Shown in pieces: positions 8,125 to 15,834 of a stretch of 24,407 nucleotides of DNA; position 1 is the first letter of the stretch, and every line of letters starts with the position of its first letter. This DNA comes from Candidatus Coatesiibacteriota bacterium (GTDB taxonomy: Bacteria > B130-G9), in contig JAFGIT010000150.1 in NCBI GenBank assembly GCA_016929465.1, positions 1-24,407 of the forward strand, given 5' to 3'. The translations under genes were made by a program, and so were the position numbers. The notes beneath the pieces are model-generated. The model did not search any database. It had not been told where the DNA came from and saw only the letters and a list, made by a program, of their open reading frames with translations.

Positions 8125-8148
8125 GCTGCGGATGATACCGAATCGTCT

Positions 8149-8598
8149 CTACGGGTGTATATCTTGCACCTCAAATCCCTGAGAGCGATAGTAGGCCTCG
8201 GGTAGTTCGGTAAGACAGCTCGTGATTCGCGAAATCTGTGCATATTTACCCTCTAGGGCCAAGATGTCTTTATAGAGAGGGTAGAATTCATCGAGACTGA
8301 TATCCGGGGCGACAAATTCTACATCAGCAACTCGGCTTGTCGTATTGAACCTCCAAAACATCGTCTTGATAGACTGGGATCGCTCCGCAATCTCCTGAAT
8401 CTCCTGACGTAAACTGGCCGCAGCGTTTATTGCCATTGTGAGTTCATAGGCCTCCCTGCGATCGTTGTCACCTACCTTGATTTTGATCCCCGCTGCAGGA
8501 TAGGCCACCTTCCTGCGCTTTGGAGCTATAGAGGGCTTGTGCTCCCATCGAAAATTGGATTTCCCGCCAGAAGGAGCCCATGGATGGTCTGGAGTCAA
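8149..8598 (-). CDS. Uncharacterised protein (cassette 1, gene 2)
   Basis: I do not recognise this protein. From the TTG at 8598 it has 149 residues. After a proline- and lysine-rich start, the middle (YELTMAINAAASLRQEIQEI, then AERSQS) looks like a helical coiled segment. The C-terminal half is mixed, with SRVADVEFVAPDISLDEFYP. The TTG is preferred because it has GGAGG 10 nt upstream and follows the gene 1 stop by 2 nt, suggesting translational coupling. The alternative ATG at 8652 would overlap gene 1 by 52 nt and has no Shine-Dalgarno site. Its role is probably linked to genes 1 and 3. Confidence 0.72.
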   Translation of the reverse strand: MTPDHPWAPSGGKSNFRWEHKPSIAPKRRKVAYPAAGIKIKVGDNDRREAYELTMAINAAASLRQEIQEIAERSQSIKTMFWRFNTTSRVADVEFVAPDISLDEFYPLYKDILALEGKYAQISRITSCLTELPEAYYRSQGFEVQDIHP

Positions 8599-8600
8599 TT

Positions 8601-9032
8601 CTACTTGGCCTCCTTGGGCTGATTCGCTGTGAGGTCCACAGCGCCGATCCATTTACCGAGATGGTTGACCGCGAGCACAAATCCGACCTTGGGCTTCTCT
8701 TTCCACTCTATCGGCGCCAGCTCCATACACTGTAAGAATCCGTCAGGTTTGATCCGTAGTCGGATCTCGTATTGCTCTAAATACTCCTTGCACTTCTCAT
8801 TCAGTAGGAGCCGATTCACCAATTCGCCTGTGTCCGGATCGTTGCCGGTTAACCAAAGAGCCACCCTGGTGTCATTTAGGAAGGAGTAATCTGGATGAAG
8901 CTTCCCTTCAGTCTTAAGCTTCTGTATCAGCGGCTTCCAGATGTTCGGGTAGTTCTGCAGAATCATCGCATCGCTCATCTCGGATGGGCGAAGCTCGTTC
9001 GGATTATACTCTGACTTAGGCTTGTTTGGCAT
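8601..9032 (-). CDS. Uncharacterised protein (cassette 1, gene 1)
   Basis: 143 residues, not recognised. It contains MSDAMILQNYPNIWKPLIQK (19-38), TRVALWLTGNDPDTGELVNR in the middle and a strand-rich C-terminus (KPKVGFVLAVNHLGKWIGAV). No signal peptide or membrane helix is seen. The ATG at 9032 directly follows GAGGGAAGGGAGAC at the end of the leader shared with cassette 2, so leader and start are a unit. It occupies the slot that a TIGR04255 protein takes in cassette 2, but I see no similarity between them. Confidence 0.75.
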   Translation of the reverse strand: MPNKPKSEYNPNELRPSEMSDAMILQNYPNIWKPLIQKLKTEGKLHPDYSFLNDTRVALWLTGNDPDTGELVNRLLLNEKCKEYLEQYEIRLRIKPDGFLQCMELAPIEWKEKPKVGFVLAVNHLGKWIGAVDLTANQPKEAK

Positions 9033-9033
9033 G

Positions 9034-9188
9034 TCTCCCTTCCCTCAAATGGCGTTCCGTCAATGAACTTATCGGTTACCATTTGCGCCGACTTTACGCC
9101 ACCTGTTCACCAACAGTCAACTAGTTTCTGTCCATACTCCCTACCTCTATAACCCTTCAGAAGGCGATCTCGCCTCAGAACCACATCC
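9034..9188 (-). repeat. Shared leader of HEPN cassettes, copy 1
   Basis: About 155 bp directly upstream of cassette 1 gene 1, repeated in inverted orientation at 20532-20684 upstream of cassette 2. Hand alignment gives about 19 differences including two one-base gaps, so about 88% identity. A 27-bp block (9172-9146) including TTCTGAAGGGTTATAGA is identical in both, as is a 24-bp block (9086-9063) including GGTAACCGATAAGTTCATT. It contains the arms GGCGA-GA-TCGCC and a TTGACT hexamer. Similarity stops at the first start codon, so it behaves as a non-coding promoter or 5-prime leader, or one end of a mobile unit. Confidence 0.85.
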
Positions 9189-9574
9189 AGTTGTATGGCA
9201 GCATCAGCGCTCCCCGGCCCATAGCGTCAATGCCCCGCCCCTGACTTGGGCGCAATCGCTGAGAGCCTTCGGGCGAAATCGTCGTGGCGGCGTCAGGGTC
9301 CTTCATAAGAGGCGCAAAATCGATCTCGATGTCCACGGGCCGCCTTCGTTTTGCTGGCGCGCGACACATCAGAGAAGGGGCCTCGCTGGCGATTTTGTCG
9401 GCCTCGAGCTCTCAATGTGACGAGTCGATTGCATATCGTATGGACAAGTCTCTTGCTGTTTTGGATAATATGGATGCGAGATAATGCGGCGGCGCAGCAC
9501 GCCATCAGAACATAACAGGGCGAGAAGAAGCGCCGCGAGAATTTGGAGCTAACCACCAACAGGTCGAACGCGCG
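9189..9574. other. Intergenic region between cassette 1 and the FAD oxidoreductase
   Basis: No gene I can support. A 64-codon minus-strand frame (9175-9369) has no ribosome binding site and overlaps the leader. An inverted repeat GCGGCGC/GCGCCGC (9489-9495 and 9530-9536) lies 40-85 nt before the FAD oxidoreductase start and could form a leader hairpin. Confidence 0.4.
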
Positions 9575-10846
9575 ATGAAGGTACTTATCGTCGGCAACGG
9601 TATAGCGGGCAACGCAGTGGCGTTCGGCCTTAGAGAGCTTGGTGCGAATTGCGAGATAGCGATCATCTCCGCCGAGGAATGGCCCGAATATGACCCCTGC
9701 TCGCTGCCCTACTTCGTGGGCGGCGATGTGCCGAGGGAAGCTGTCTTCAGGCGTACGCAGAACCACTATGATCAAAATCGCATCGACCTGATTCTCGGCG
9801 ACGAGGCCGTCGCGATCGACCCTTCGGCCAAGTGCGTCACAACCGGAAGCGGGGCAGTGAACCGCTATGACAAGCTGGTACTCGCCCACGGGGGCCGCCT
9901 TGTCAGGCCGCGCATCCCCAACTTGGACATGAAAGGCGTATTCAGCTGCAAGGAACTCTCGGAAGCTGACAGGTTATTCGAGCACGAGGGCAGCACAGCG
10001 GTCGTCATAGGCTCGGGTGCTATTGGTGTGGAGGTTGCCGAGGCTTTGAAAAAACGCGGCCTCGAGGTAACCATCATCGAGCTGCTCGGTTGGATACTGC
10101 CCGCGATGTTCGACGAGCCCATCTCGCGTCGTCTGGAAGATTCTCTGAAGGGAAATGGCATCAGCGTCTTAACGGGCGAGAAGGTGCTCCGGATAGAGGG
10201 TGATGGCTCGGTCGCTCAGGTTGTAACCGATAAGCGGACGATCGACTGCGACACTGTTGTGGTCGCAACCGGCGTCGTTCCTCGGAAGGAGCTGGCAGAA
10301 TCGGCGGATATAAGGGTCAACCGGGGAATCGTGGTTGATGAGAGTATGGCGACGAGCGTCGAGGGCATCTACGCTTGTGGTGACTGCGCCGAAGTTGTCG
10401 ATGCACTCACCGGCGTTCATTGCGTATCCCAGTTGAAGCACAACGCACTGGAACAGGCGAAGACGGTCGTGAAGGGGATCCTGGGCAAAAGGGAGCGCTA
10501 TCCGGGGGCATACGCTTTCGCGAGAGCACATTTCTTCGACACACACGCGGCCATGTTTGGCAGGACCACTCAATCGCTTTGTGACAGTGACGATGTCGAG
10601 GTCATCGACAGATCGAGCGGCGACGATTGCCTCAGGATTATCCTCAAAGGAGGAAAGGTTGTCGGTGGACAGGCGATTGGTGAGTATGCGGACAGCATCG
10701 GCCTCTTCATGGGCGCGATGTGGCGCGGAGATGATCTGGGCCAAATCAGAGGGAATTGGCAGCATATCTCCAAGCTCGACTCCCCCGCACCTTGGATATA
10801 TCGGAAGCTGGGCCGTCTAATTGGACTCGCCGCCGAGGGGAGTTGA
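9575..10846 (+). CDS. FAD/NAD(P)-dependent oxidoreductase, NADH oxidase / CoA-disulfide reductase type
   Basis: 423-residue two-dinucleotide-binding flavoprotein. Motifs are the N-terminal FAD site GNGIAG (7-12), conserved redox Cys42 in DPCSLPYFVGG, the NAD(P) site VIGSGAIGVEVAEAL (144-158), the ATG motif ATGVVPR (231-237) and the second FAD site GIYACGD (264-270). Cys42 is placed as in NADH oxidases and CoA-disulfide reductases, which use a cysteine-sulfenate or Cys-S-CoA. The C-terminal dimerisation domain (from about 310) is present. No membrane segment is visible. It lies upstream of the hydrolase-activase-DHOD genes on the same strand, 279 nt away across a structured repeat, so it may be transcribed separately. 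It could reoxidise NADH, handle a thiol cofactor, or transfer electrons to a partner. No strong Shine-Dalgarno site precedes the ATG. Confidence 0.88.
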   Translation: MKVLIVGNGIAGNAVAFGLRELGANCEIAIISAEEWPEYDPCSLPYFVGGDVPREAVFRRTQNHYDQNRIDLILGDEAVAIDPSAKCVTTGSGAVNRYDKLVLAHGGRLVRPRIPNLDMKGVFSCKELSEADRLFEHEGSTAVVIGSGAIGVEVAEALKKRGLEVTIIELLGWILPAMFDEPISRRLEDSLKGNGISVLTGEKVLRIEGDGSVAQVVTDKRTIDCDTVVVATGVVPRKELAESADIRVNRGIVVDESMATSVEGIYACGDCAEVVDALTGVHCVSQLKHNALEQAKTVVKGILGKRERYPGAYAFARAHFFDTHAAMFGRTTQSLCDSDDVEVIDRSSGDDCLRIILKGGKVVGGQAIGEYADSIGLFMGAMWRGDDLGQIRGNWQHISKLDSPAPWIYRKLGRLIGLAAEGS

Positions 10847-10937
10847 TTTGAGGCGTGACTCGAAATTGAGGGTAAGCTCGTTTCAGAAATGATTAGACCA
10901 GCAGATTCACCATTATTGATCCGTCTTTTATCAGCTA

Positions 10938-11067
10938 ATGCCCCGACGGGGCATCATGTGAATAGCCGTAGCGCGCCGGCCGAAGGCCAAGCCTACGGAC
11001 CAGATGGCGCCCTCACCGATTTCTTCCCCTCCCACCAATCGCGATGCGATTGGTGGGAGGGGAAGAA
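10938..11067 (+). repeat. Three-hairpin structured element, copy A
   Basis: Hairpin 1 is ATGCCCC-GAC-GGGGCAT (10938-10954). Hairpin 2 has CCGTAG/CTACGG arms with inner GGCC/GGCC (10966-10998). Hairpin 3 is a perfect 22-bp stem with loop GAT (11021-11042 with 11046-11067). A second copy with the same order and orientation lies at 19258-19380. Here it ends 58 nt before the hydrolase start, in what would be the 5-prime region of that operon. Confidence 0.85.
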
Positions 11068-11125
11068 GCCAGGGGGAAATGGCATCATGAACACACAAAT
11101 AAATGCAATCTGAAAGGAGCACGGC

Positions 11126-12184
11126 ATGAGTAAGGCTAGCGAGGAATGGGCAAAGAGGCCTTATGGCAGGGTCATATCAGAGGAGGAGCTCAAGAAGAGG
11201 ACACATCCTGCGTGGCCTTACATCTACTTCAATCCGGGAAAGCCGGTTGCCCCGGAGAAGGTCGAGGAGCTTCTCAGCGGAGTGATAGACGTTCACGTTC
11301 ACGGCGCTCCGCTTGGCGGCTGGCTACCGGGAAGGCCGACGATGGTCGAGACCTGTCTCGAGGCGACCGAGGCCGGCATGAGGGCTCTCGTCTTCAAGGA
11401 CCACAACACGATGACGTGCAACTGTGCGGATATCCTCCAGGATTTCCTGAACCGATTAGCATCGGACTATGCCGAGCAAGGAGTGGAGTGCACGCCGGTC
11501 GAGGTCTATGGCGGCATCGTCCTCAATGAAACCATCGGAGGGGTGAACGCTAAGGCCGTCAAAACCGCCCTCGGCTATGGCCGGTGCAAGGAAGTCTGGT
11601 TGCCATCTCTCGATGCTCAGCATCAGCGGAACGCGATGGGGCTCGAGGGTGGCATTTCTGTCACGGAGGGTAAAGACAAGCTGACCTCCGAGATGAAGGA
11701 GATAATCGACCTACTCGCCGAATACAACGGCAATGCAAAGGGCGATAGGGTCGCGCTCTCGACGTGTCACGTCTCGAACGAAGAGAAGGCCGCTGTCCTG
11801 AAGTACATCAAGAAGAAAGGCGCGGATGTTGATGTTCTGCTCGATCATGTGACGCAGGAGATGACCATCTTAAATCCCGCCGAGGCAAAAGAGATGATAG
11901 ACCTGGGTGGGTATCTGGAGTTCGCCGAATGCTCATGTATCCCCTGGCCTGGCATGCAGGACTGGATAATAGCATTCGATTACTCATTCGCCTTGATCAA
12001 GGAACTCATCGAAGAGAAGGGCCCAGACCACCTGGTCCTGATCACAGATGCGGGTCAGCCGGGAAACAAGCCCGTGCCGGGGTGGCGCATGTTCATCAAG
12101 ACGCTTCTCGCGCAGGGAGTGAGTGAGGCCGACATCAGCGTCATGGCGAAAGAGGTGCCCGCGAAGCTCATCTACGGCGCGTAG
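11126..12184 (+). CDS. DUF6282 family metal-dependent hydrolase (amidohydrolase-like)
   Basis: 352 residues, amidohydrolase-like TIM-barrel family of unknown substrate (DUF6282). Candidate metal ligands follow the superfamily order: HVH in IDVHVHGAP (His57, His59), KDHNTMT (Lys91, His93), His215 in STCHVS, His241 in LLDHVTQE and Asp308 in LITDAGQPGN. No signal peptide is seen, so it is cytoplasmic. The start at 11126 has AAAGGAG with ideal spacing. The GRE activase and DHOD-like flavoprotein genes follow on the same strand, so it probably acts in the same catabolic pathway, perhaps opening a ring or cleaving an amide or lactone (inference). The 66-nt gap to the activase holds a palindromic repeat. 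Confidence 0.88.
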   Translation: MSKASEEWAKRPYGRVISEEELKKRTHPAWPYIYFNPGKPVAPEKVEELLSGVIDVHVHGAPLGGWLPGRPTMVETCLEATEAGMRALVFKDHNTMTCNCADILQDFLNRLASDYAEQGVECTPVEVYGGIVLNETIGGVNAKAVKTALGYGRCKEVWLPSLDAQHQRNAMGLEGGISVTEGKDKLTSEMKEIIDLLAEYNGNAKGDRVALSTCHVSNEEKAAVLKYIKKKGADVDVLLDHVTQEMTILNPAEAKEMIDLGGYLEFAECSCIPWPGMQDWIIAFDYSFALIKELIEEKGPDHLVLITDAGQPGNKPVPGWRMFIKTLLAQGVSEADISVMAKEVPAKLIYGA

Positions 12185-12205
12185 GGGTGAGGCCTTGTCT
12201 TCGTT

Positions 12206-12232
12206 CTGTAGGGGCGGTTCACGAACCGCCCG
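12206..12232. repeat. GC-rich palindromic intergenic repeat, copy 2
   Basis: CTGTAGG lead, then a perfect 9-bp hairpin GGGCGGTTC-AC-GAACCGCCC (12212-12231). It matches the design of the repeat at 1526-1553. It lies between the hydrolase and activase genes, inside a probable operon, where it may act as an mRNA processing or stabilising hairpin. Confidence 0.65.
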
Positions 12233-12250
12233 AATCTCTGAGGATGGGCT

Positions 12251-13162
12251 ATGAGAACGGCGATGGCGAACGGCATCATCACCGAGCTGAAGAGGTTCGC
12301 CACACACGATGGTCCGGGGATACGTACTTCGGTCTTTTTGAAGGGCTGTCCGCTACGGTGTGGCTGGTGCTCGAATCCGGAGACTCTCGATTCCGGGCCC
12401 CAGCTCTATTTCATCGCAAGTCGATGCAGGGAATGCGGAGCATGCGTCGAGGCCTGCCCCGAGGGGGCGGTCAGCATGGACTCGGAGGGGAGAATCGATC
12501 GCGAGAAGTGCAGCCTCTGCCTGAGCTGCGTGGATAGCTGTGTGTACGGTGCCCTGCGTACCATAGGCGAGCAAATGACCTCGGAACAGCTGATGATGGA
12601 GGTTGAGAAAGACCGCCCATTTTACGGGGAAGACGGCGGCCTTACGCTGACCGGGGGCGAGCCGCTCTTTCAGCCGGAGTTCTGCAATGCAATGCTGAAA
12701 GCATGCCGAGATAGAGGTATCTCGACCGTGCTCGATACATCCGGCTACGCCCCGCCCGAAGTCGTCGAGGAGATGATGAGATATACGGACCTCGTCTTAC
12801 TCGATATCAAACACCTCGATCCGAAGAAGCACCGAGAAGGAACTGGCGTCGATAACCGGCTTGTTCTCGAGAACGCGGCGCTCATGGCCAGCATGACGAC
12901 GGTTCGCATCTCCTTGCCGCTTGTCGGTGGCTTTAATAGCACGGAGGAGGAAGTCCGTGCGATTGCAGAGATGGCTGCATCTCTCGGGATCGAGCACATC
13001 GACGTAAATCCGATGCATTGTCTTGGCAGAGATAAGTACCGCTACCTGGGATTGACACCTCCACCCGAAAAATACAACACACCCACGAAGGTAGAGTTGA
13101 AACGGGCGGTTGCTGTAATCGAGAAACTCGGACTGAAGACGACAATCGGGAGAATGATGTGA
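12251..13162 (+). CDS. Glycyl radical enzyme activating enzyme (radical SAM)
   Basis: 303 residues. Radical-SAM cluster motif CPLRCGWC (Cys33, 37, 40; CX3CX2C), preceded by the typical HDGPGIRTSVFLKG. Two inserted ferredoxin clusters follow: CRECGACVEAC (59-69) and CSLCLSCVDSC (87-97). The SAM-binding GGEP lies at 135-138. Two auxiliary clusters are typical of activases for eliminase and decarboxylase GREs and absent from the short PFL activase. It should abstract hydrogen from Gly807 of the GRE at 3088-5559, the only GRE in the window, although the two genes are 6.7 kb apart on opposite strands. The start at 12251 has GAGG 8 nt upstream. Downstream is the DHOD-like gene on the same strand. 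Confidence 0.95.
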   Translation: MRTAMANGIITELKRFATHDGPGIRTSVFLKGCPLRCGWCSNPETLDSGPQLYFIASRCRECGACVEACPEGAVSMDSEGRIDREKCSLCLSCVDSCVYGALRTIGEQMTSEQLMMEVEKDRPFYGEDGGLTLTGGEPLFQPEFCNAMLKACRDRGISTVLDTSGYAPPEVVEEMMRYTDLVLLDIKHLDPKKHREGTGVDNRLVLENAALMASMTTVRISLPLVGGFNSTEEEVRAIAEMAASLGIEHIDVNPMHCLGRDKYRYLGLTPPPEKYNTPTKVELKRAVAVIEKLGLKTTIGRMM

Positions 13163-13293
13163 GGCCTTCCAGGTCGGAGTTTGGATAGGCCGATTCCTGT
13201 GATCTCAACATGGACACGAGACACCCATATCGAGTAATCTGAGGTATCTTGAGCCGTAATAAAAGAATCGAATATCCATCGAAGGAGACTTAA

Positions 13294-14568
13294 ATGGCGA
13301 ATTTGCATACTGAGTTCTGTGGAATTCCGATCAAGAACCCAATAGGTGTAACCTCGTGCGATTTTGGCGGGCATGAACGGCTTTTGAGGCGGTGCGTCGA
13401 GCAGGGCATCGGCTGGATTATCGGCAAGACGGTCCACGAGATCGACGGGCCGCATCGCTGGCCCAGGCCATACTTCTACTCGCTGAGGCGCTTCGGGAAG
13501 GACCTCAAGGATGCCTGGGTATGCAGTCAGATGTTCCACAACATGCCGTATCGGAAGTGGCTCAATGAGGAGCTCCCGAAATGTCTCGAGACATGCCAGG
13601 AATTCGATGTGCTCTTCATCGGCTCCTGCTCCGGCATTGGTGCCGACGCTGACACCTGGATCCCGTTCTTGAAGGACATGGCTGCGGCCGGGGTCAAGAT
13701 GGTCGAGCTGGACACGGGCGGACCGCACGCGACGTTCGGCGCCGTGGCTGCCCACAAAGCCGTCGGCGCGCCCCTGGCAATGGATCCCGATACTGCGTAT
13801 AAGGTGACGAAGGCCTGTGTCGAGGCAGTCGATATCCCCATCATGTTCAAGATGACGCCTCAGTGTGTGAACATGGCGGGAGTGGCGCTTGCGGTCGAGA
13901 AGGCGGGGGCCGCTGCAATTTCCGCCAACAACGCATTCTACGGCTGCTGGATCGATCACGAGACGGGGACATTCTTCGGGGTGCCCTCCTCGATGGGGGG
14001 ACTCATCGGAAGACCCTGGCAGCTATTCTCGCTGGCGAAGGTCATGGAGATCACTGCAACGGTCAAGATACCCGTTCTCGGCGGCGGCGGTTCCTTCACT
14101 TACGATGATTGCGTCCGCTATCTCATGGCAGGCTGTGGCGTGGCTGGGCTTTGCTCGTCTGTCTATTCAAGGGGCGTCGGCGTTCTCGAGGAGTGCGTCA
14201 ACGGATTGGCGCAGTTCATGGATAGGAAGGGCTACTCTTCGGTAGATGACTTTCGCGGATGCGTGGTGAAGCAATTCCAGTATCTAAGGGAGTGGAACAG
14301 AGAGGCGCAGATGGCAGGGCTGACGCCGATAATCCCCGAGTTCAACAAGGACAAGTGCACCATGTGCGGCATCTGCCAGAAGCTCTGCCCCTACGGCGCA
14401 ATTTCGCTAAAGAGCGGGTCGAGCATTCCCGAGGTCAACAGGGAGCACTGCTTCGGCTGCGGCTGGTGCGTGGGCCATTGCCCCCAAGAGGCTATCCGGT
14501 GTGTTCATATTAATACGGGAGAATTGATCTGGAACGGCTACGGCACCATCAAGGACTGGGTGAAGTAA
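13294..14568 (+). CDS. Dihydroorotate/dihydropyrimidine dehydrogenase-like flavoprotein with C-terminal 2x[4Fe-4S] domain
   Basis: 424 residues: an FMN-type TIM barrel (about 1-330) of the DHOD/PreA class fused to a ferredoxin domain. Barrel landmarks are FCGIPIKNPIGVTS (8-21), FKMTPQ (185-190), ISANNAFYG (209-217) and the phosphate-binding GGGGSF (263-268). The ferredoxin motifs are CTMCGICQKLC (355-365) and CFGCGWCVGHC (386-396). In true dihydropyrimidine dehydrogenases the substrate loop has an NLSCPH-type motif with a catalytic cysteine; here the aligned segment reads ELDTGGPH, so the cysteine appears to be missing. A different substrate or reaction is therefore likely. The start has AAGGAG with good spacing. 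It lies 131 nt after the activase and is the last gene of this run. Confidence 0.87.
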   Translation: MANLHTEFCGIPIKNPIGVTSCDFGGHERLLRRCVEQGIGWIIGKTVHEIDGPHRWPRPYFYSLRRFGKDLKDAWVCSQMFHNMPYRKWLNEELPKCLETCQEFDVLFIGSCSGIGADADTWIPFLKDMAAAGVKMVELDTGGPHATFGAVAAHKAVGAPLAMDPDTAYKVTKACVEAVDIPIMFKMTPQCVNMAGVALAVEKAGAAAISANNAFYGCWIDHETGTFFGVPSSMGGLIGRPWQLFSLAKVMEITATVKIPVLGGGGSFTYDDCVRYLMAGCGVAGLCSSVYSRGVGVLEECVNGLAQFMDRKGYSSVDDFRGCVVKQFQYLREWNREAQMAGLTPIIPEFNKDKCTMCGICQKLCPYGAISLKSGSSIPEVNREHCFGCGWCVGHCPQEAIRCVHINTGELIWNGYGTIKDWVK

Positions 14569-14885
14569 GGACTATACGGCAGTAACTGAACCGAGTCTCA
14601 TCGGGCGCGCAAGGTCATATTGGCCGGGCTCGTTGATTCCCCGTGAATTGCTCGATCTCTGATTTTACCCCCACCAGCGGCATTTGGGGGCGGAGCTGCG
14701 GCCACCTTGCGCGGAACTGACGCTTGACACAGGAATAGCGGGCTCCTGCGTTTCTTTTGCCCTGAATTGCAGAACCCGAAGGCATCTCGAGGAACAAATG
14801 GGCCGGGGCGACTCTGCGCACCCGACCCCATGATTAAATTCGAGTTTGCTATCACTCGTCGTGACGCGTGACCTTAAATGGTCGC
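14569..14885. other. Intergenic region between convergent genes
   Basis: No gene is supported. It contains a CCCCCA/TGGGGG hairpin (14668-14673 and 14685-14690) between the plus-strand DHOD-like gene and the minus-strand IclR gene. It could help termination, but no T-run follows on either strand. Confidence 0.4.
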
Positions 14886-15551
14886 TTATCCCGCCAAAGC
14901 AGCGGCCTTTTCCTCGAGAAGCTTGGTATAGGTCTCCGCCTTCTTCTTGTCGATACGGTCCTTCGGAATAAGCAGCGCGAGGACGCCCTTGATGTTGCCC
15001 TCCTTGTCCCTCACTGCGGCGCTCAAGATATCAATGCTCTTATCCCCTAGTGAAGTAGTGTAAGCTTCCGGGGGCATCGCCTTCCTGACCTTTTCGTCCG
15101 TGTTCGCAAGTGTGATACCGAATAGGCTCTCTGGAATGCACTTGCCGATGTGCGATTGCAGCCTGATCGGGTGCGAGGTCTCCCTCTCAGAGATAACAAG
15201 TAGGCCCGGCCAATCGGGACAAGCGAGGGCGTACAAGGCGGTCTCGGACGTCGCCTTGGCGATCTCATCAATTACAGCCTCCGCCTTATCGGAGGCTATT
15301 TCATCCCGGTAGATGACTGCGCCTATCGCATGCGCTTTTGGGCCCGGGCGATATGGGCCCTTCGGTTTCTGAACGACGAGCCCGTGTTCCTTCATCACCT
15401 GGAGCACCTGGTGCGCCGTTGACTTGGTCAGGTCAAGCCTATCGCCGATCTCGCTGACCGTCAATGGTCTCTCGCTCCAGCAGACTATTTCGAGGACTCT
15501 TAGACAATGGGACACCATCGGGTGTTCCCCGTATGCACGTGTTCGTGGCAT
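14886..15551 (-). CDS. IclR-family transcriptional regulator
   Basis: About 221 residues. The N-terminal winged helix-turn-helix reads PLTVSEIGDRLDLTKSTAHQ, then VLQVMKEHGLV and a wing QKPKGPYRPG, typical of IclR. The C-terminal effector-binding domain has the expected mixed pattern, but it looks short for the family (usually about 250 residues in all). The ATG at 15551 is preferred because AGGAGAA precedes it with 6-8 nt spacing; the longer frame would start at a TTG (15569) inside that site. It is convergent with the catabolic operon and is the likely regulator of the GRE and hydrolase units. IclR proteins commonly control aromatic or carboxylate catabolism; the effector here is unknown. 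Confidence 0.88.
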   Translation of the reverse strand: MPRTRAYGEHPMVSHCLRVLEIVCWSERPLTVSEIGDRLDLTKSTAHQVLQVMKEHGLVVQKPKGPYRPGPKAHAIGAVIYRDEIASDKAEAVIDEIAKATSETALYALACPDWPGLLVISERETSHPIRLQSHIGKCIPESLFGITLANTDEKVRKAMPPEAYTTSLGDKSIDILSAAVRDKEGNIKGVLALLIPKDRIDKKKAETYTKLLEEKAAALAG

Positions 15552-15834
15552 TATCGATTCTCCTATCAAAGTTGAGAGTTATAGCCGCCCATGGATTATT
15601 CTAATCGAGATGAACTGAGATGTGCAACTGCTGTCGCACGATCCTGGCAGTACTGCGAAGATTATGGCTCCTTTTTTCGGATAATCTACGATACATGACA
15701 ATCTGACCTCGGAAGCGTCCCACCTGCTCATCGCGGTTTTGGGCCCCAGCCCTCCATGAACATGCGCTCAAATTGCACCAAAAGGTATCCCGAGGGCTAT
15801 CAGCACAATGTCCATCTCGTCCTTCTAACCAAAT

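Noticed and set aside
9175-9369. 64-codon minus-strand open frame ending PYNWMWF
   Set aside because: No ribosome binding site, it runs into the leader repeat, and no family resemblance is seen.
9293-9889. 198-codon minus-strand open frame
   Set aside because: It is antisense to the start of the FAD oxidoreductase, whose motifs are unambiguous.
10169-10765. 198-codon minus-strand open frame
   Set aside because: It is antisense to the C-terminal half of the FAD oxidoreductase.
13042-13959. 305-codon minus-strand open frame
   Set aside because: It lies mostly antisense to the DHOD-like gene and overlaps the end of the activase gene; its composition is typical of GC-rich shadow frames and no family is recognised.
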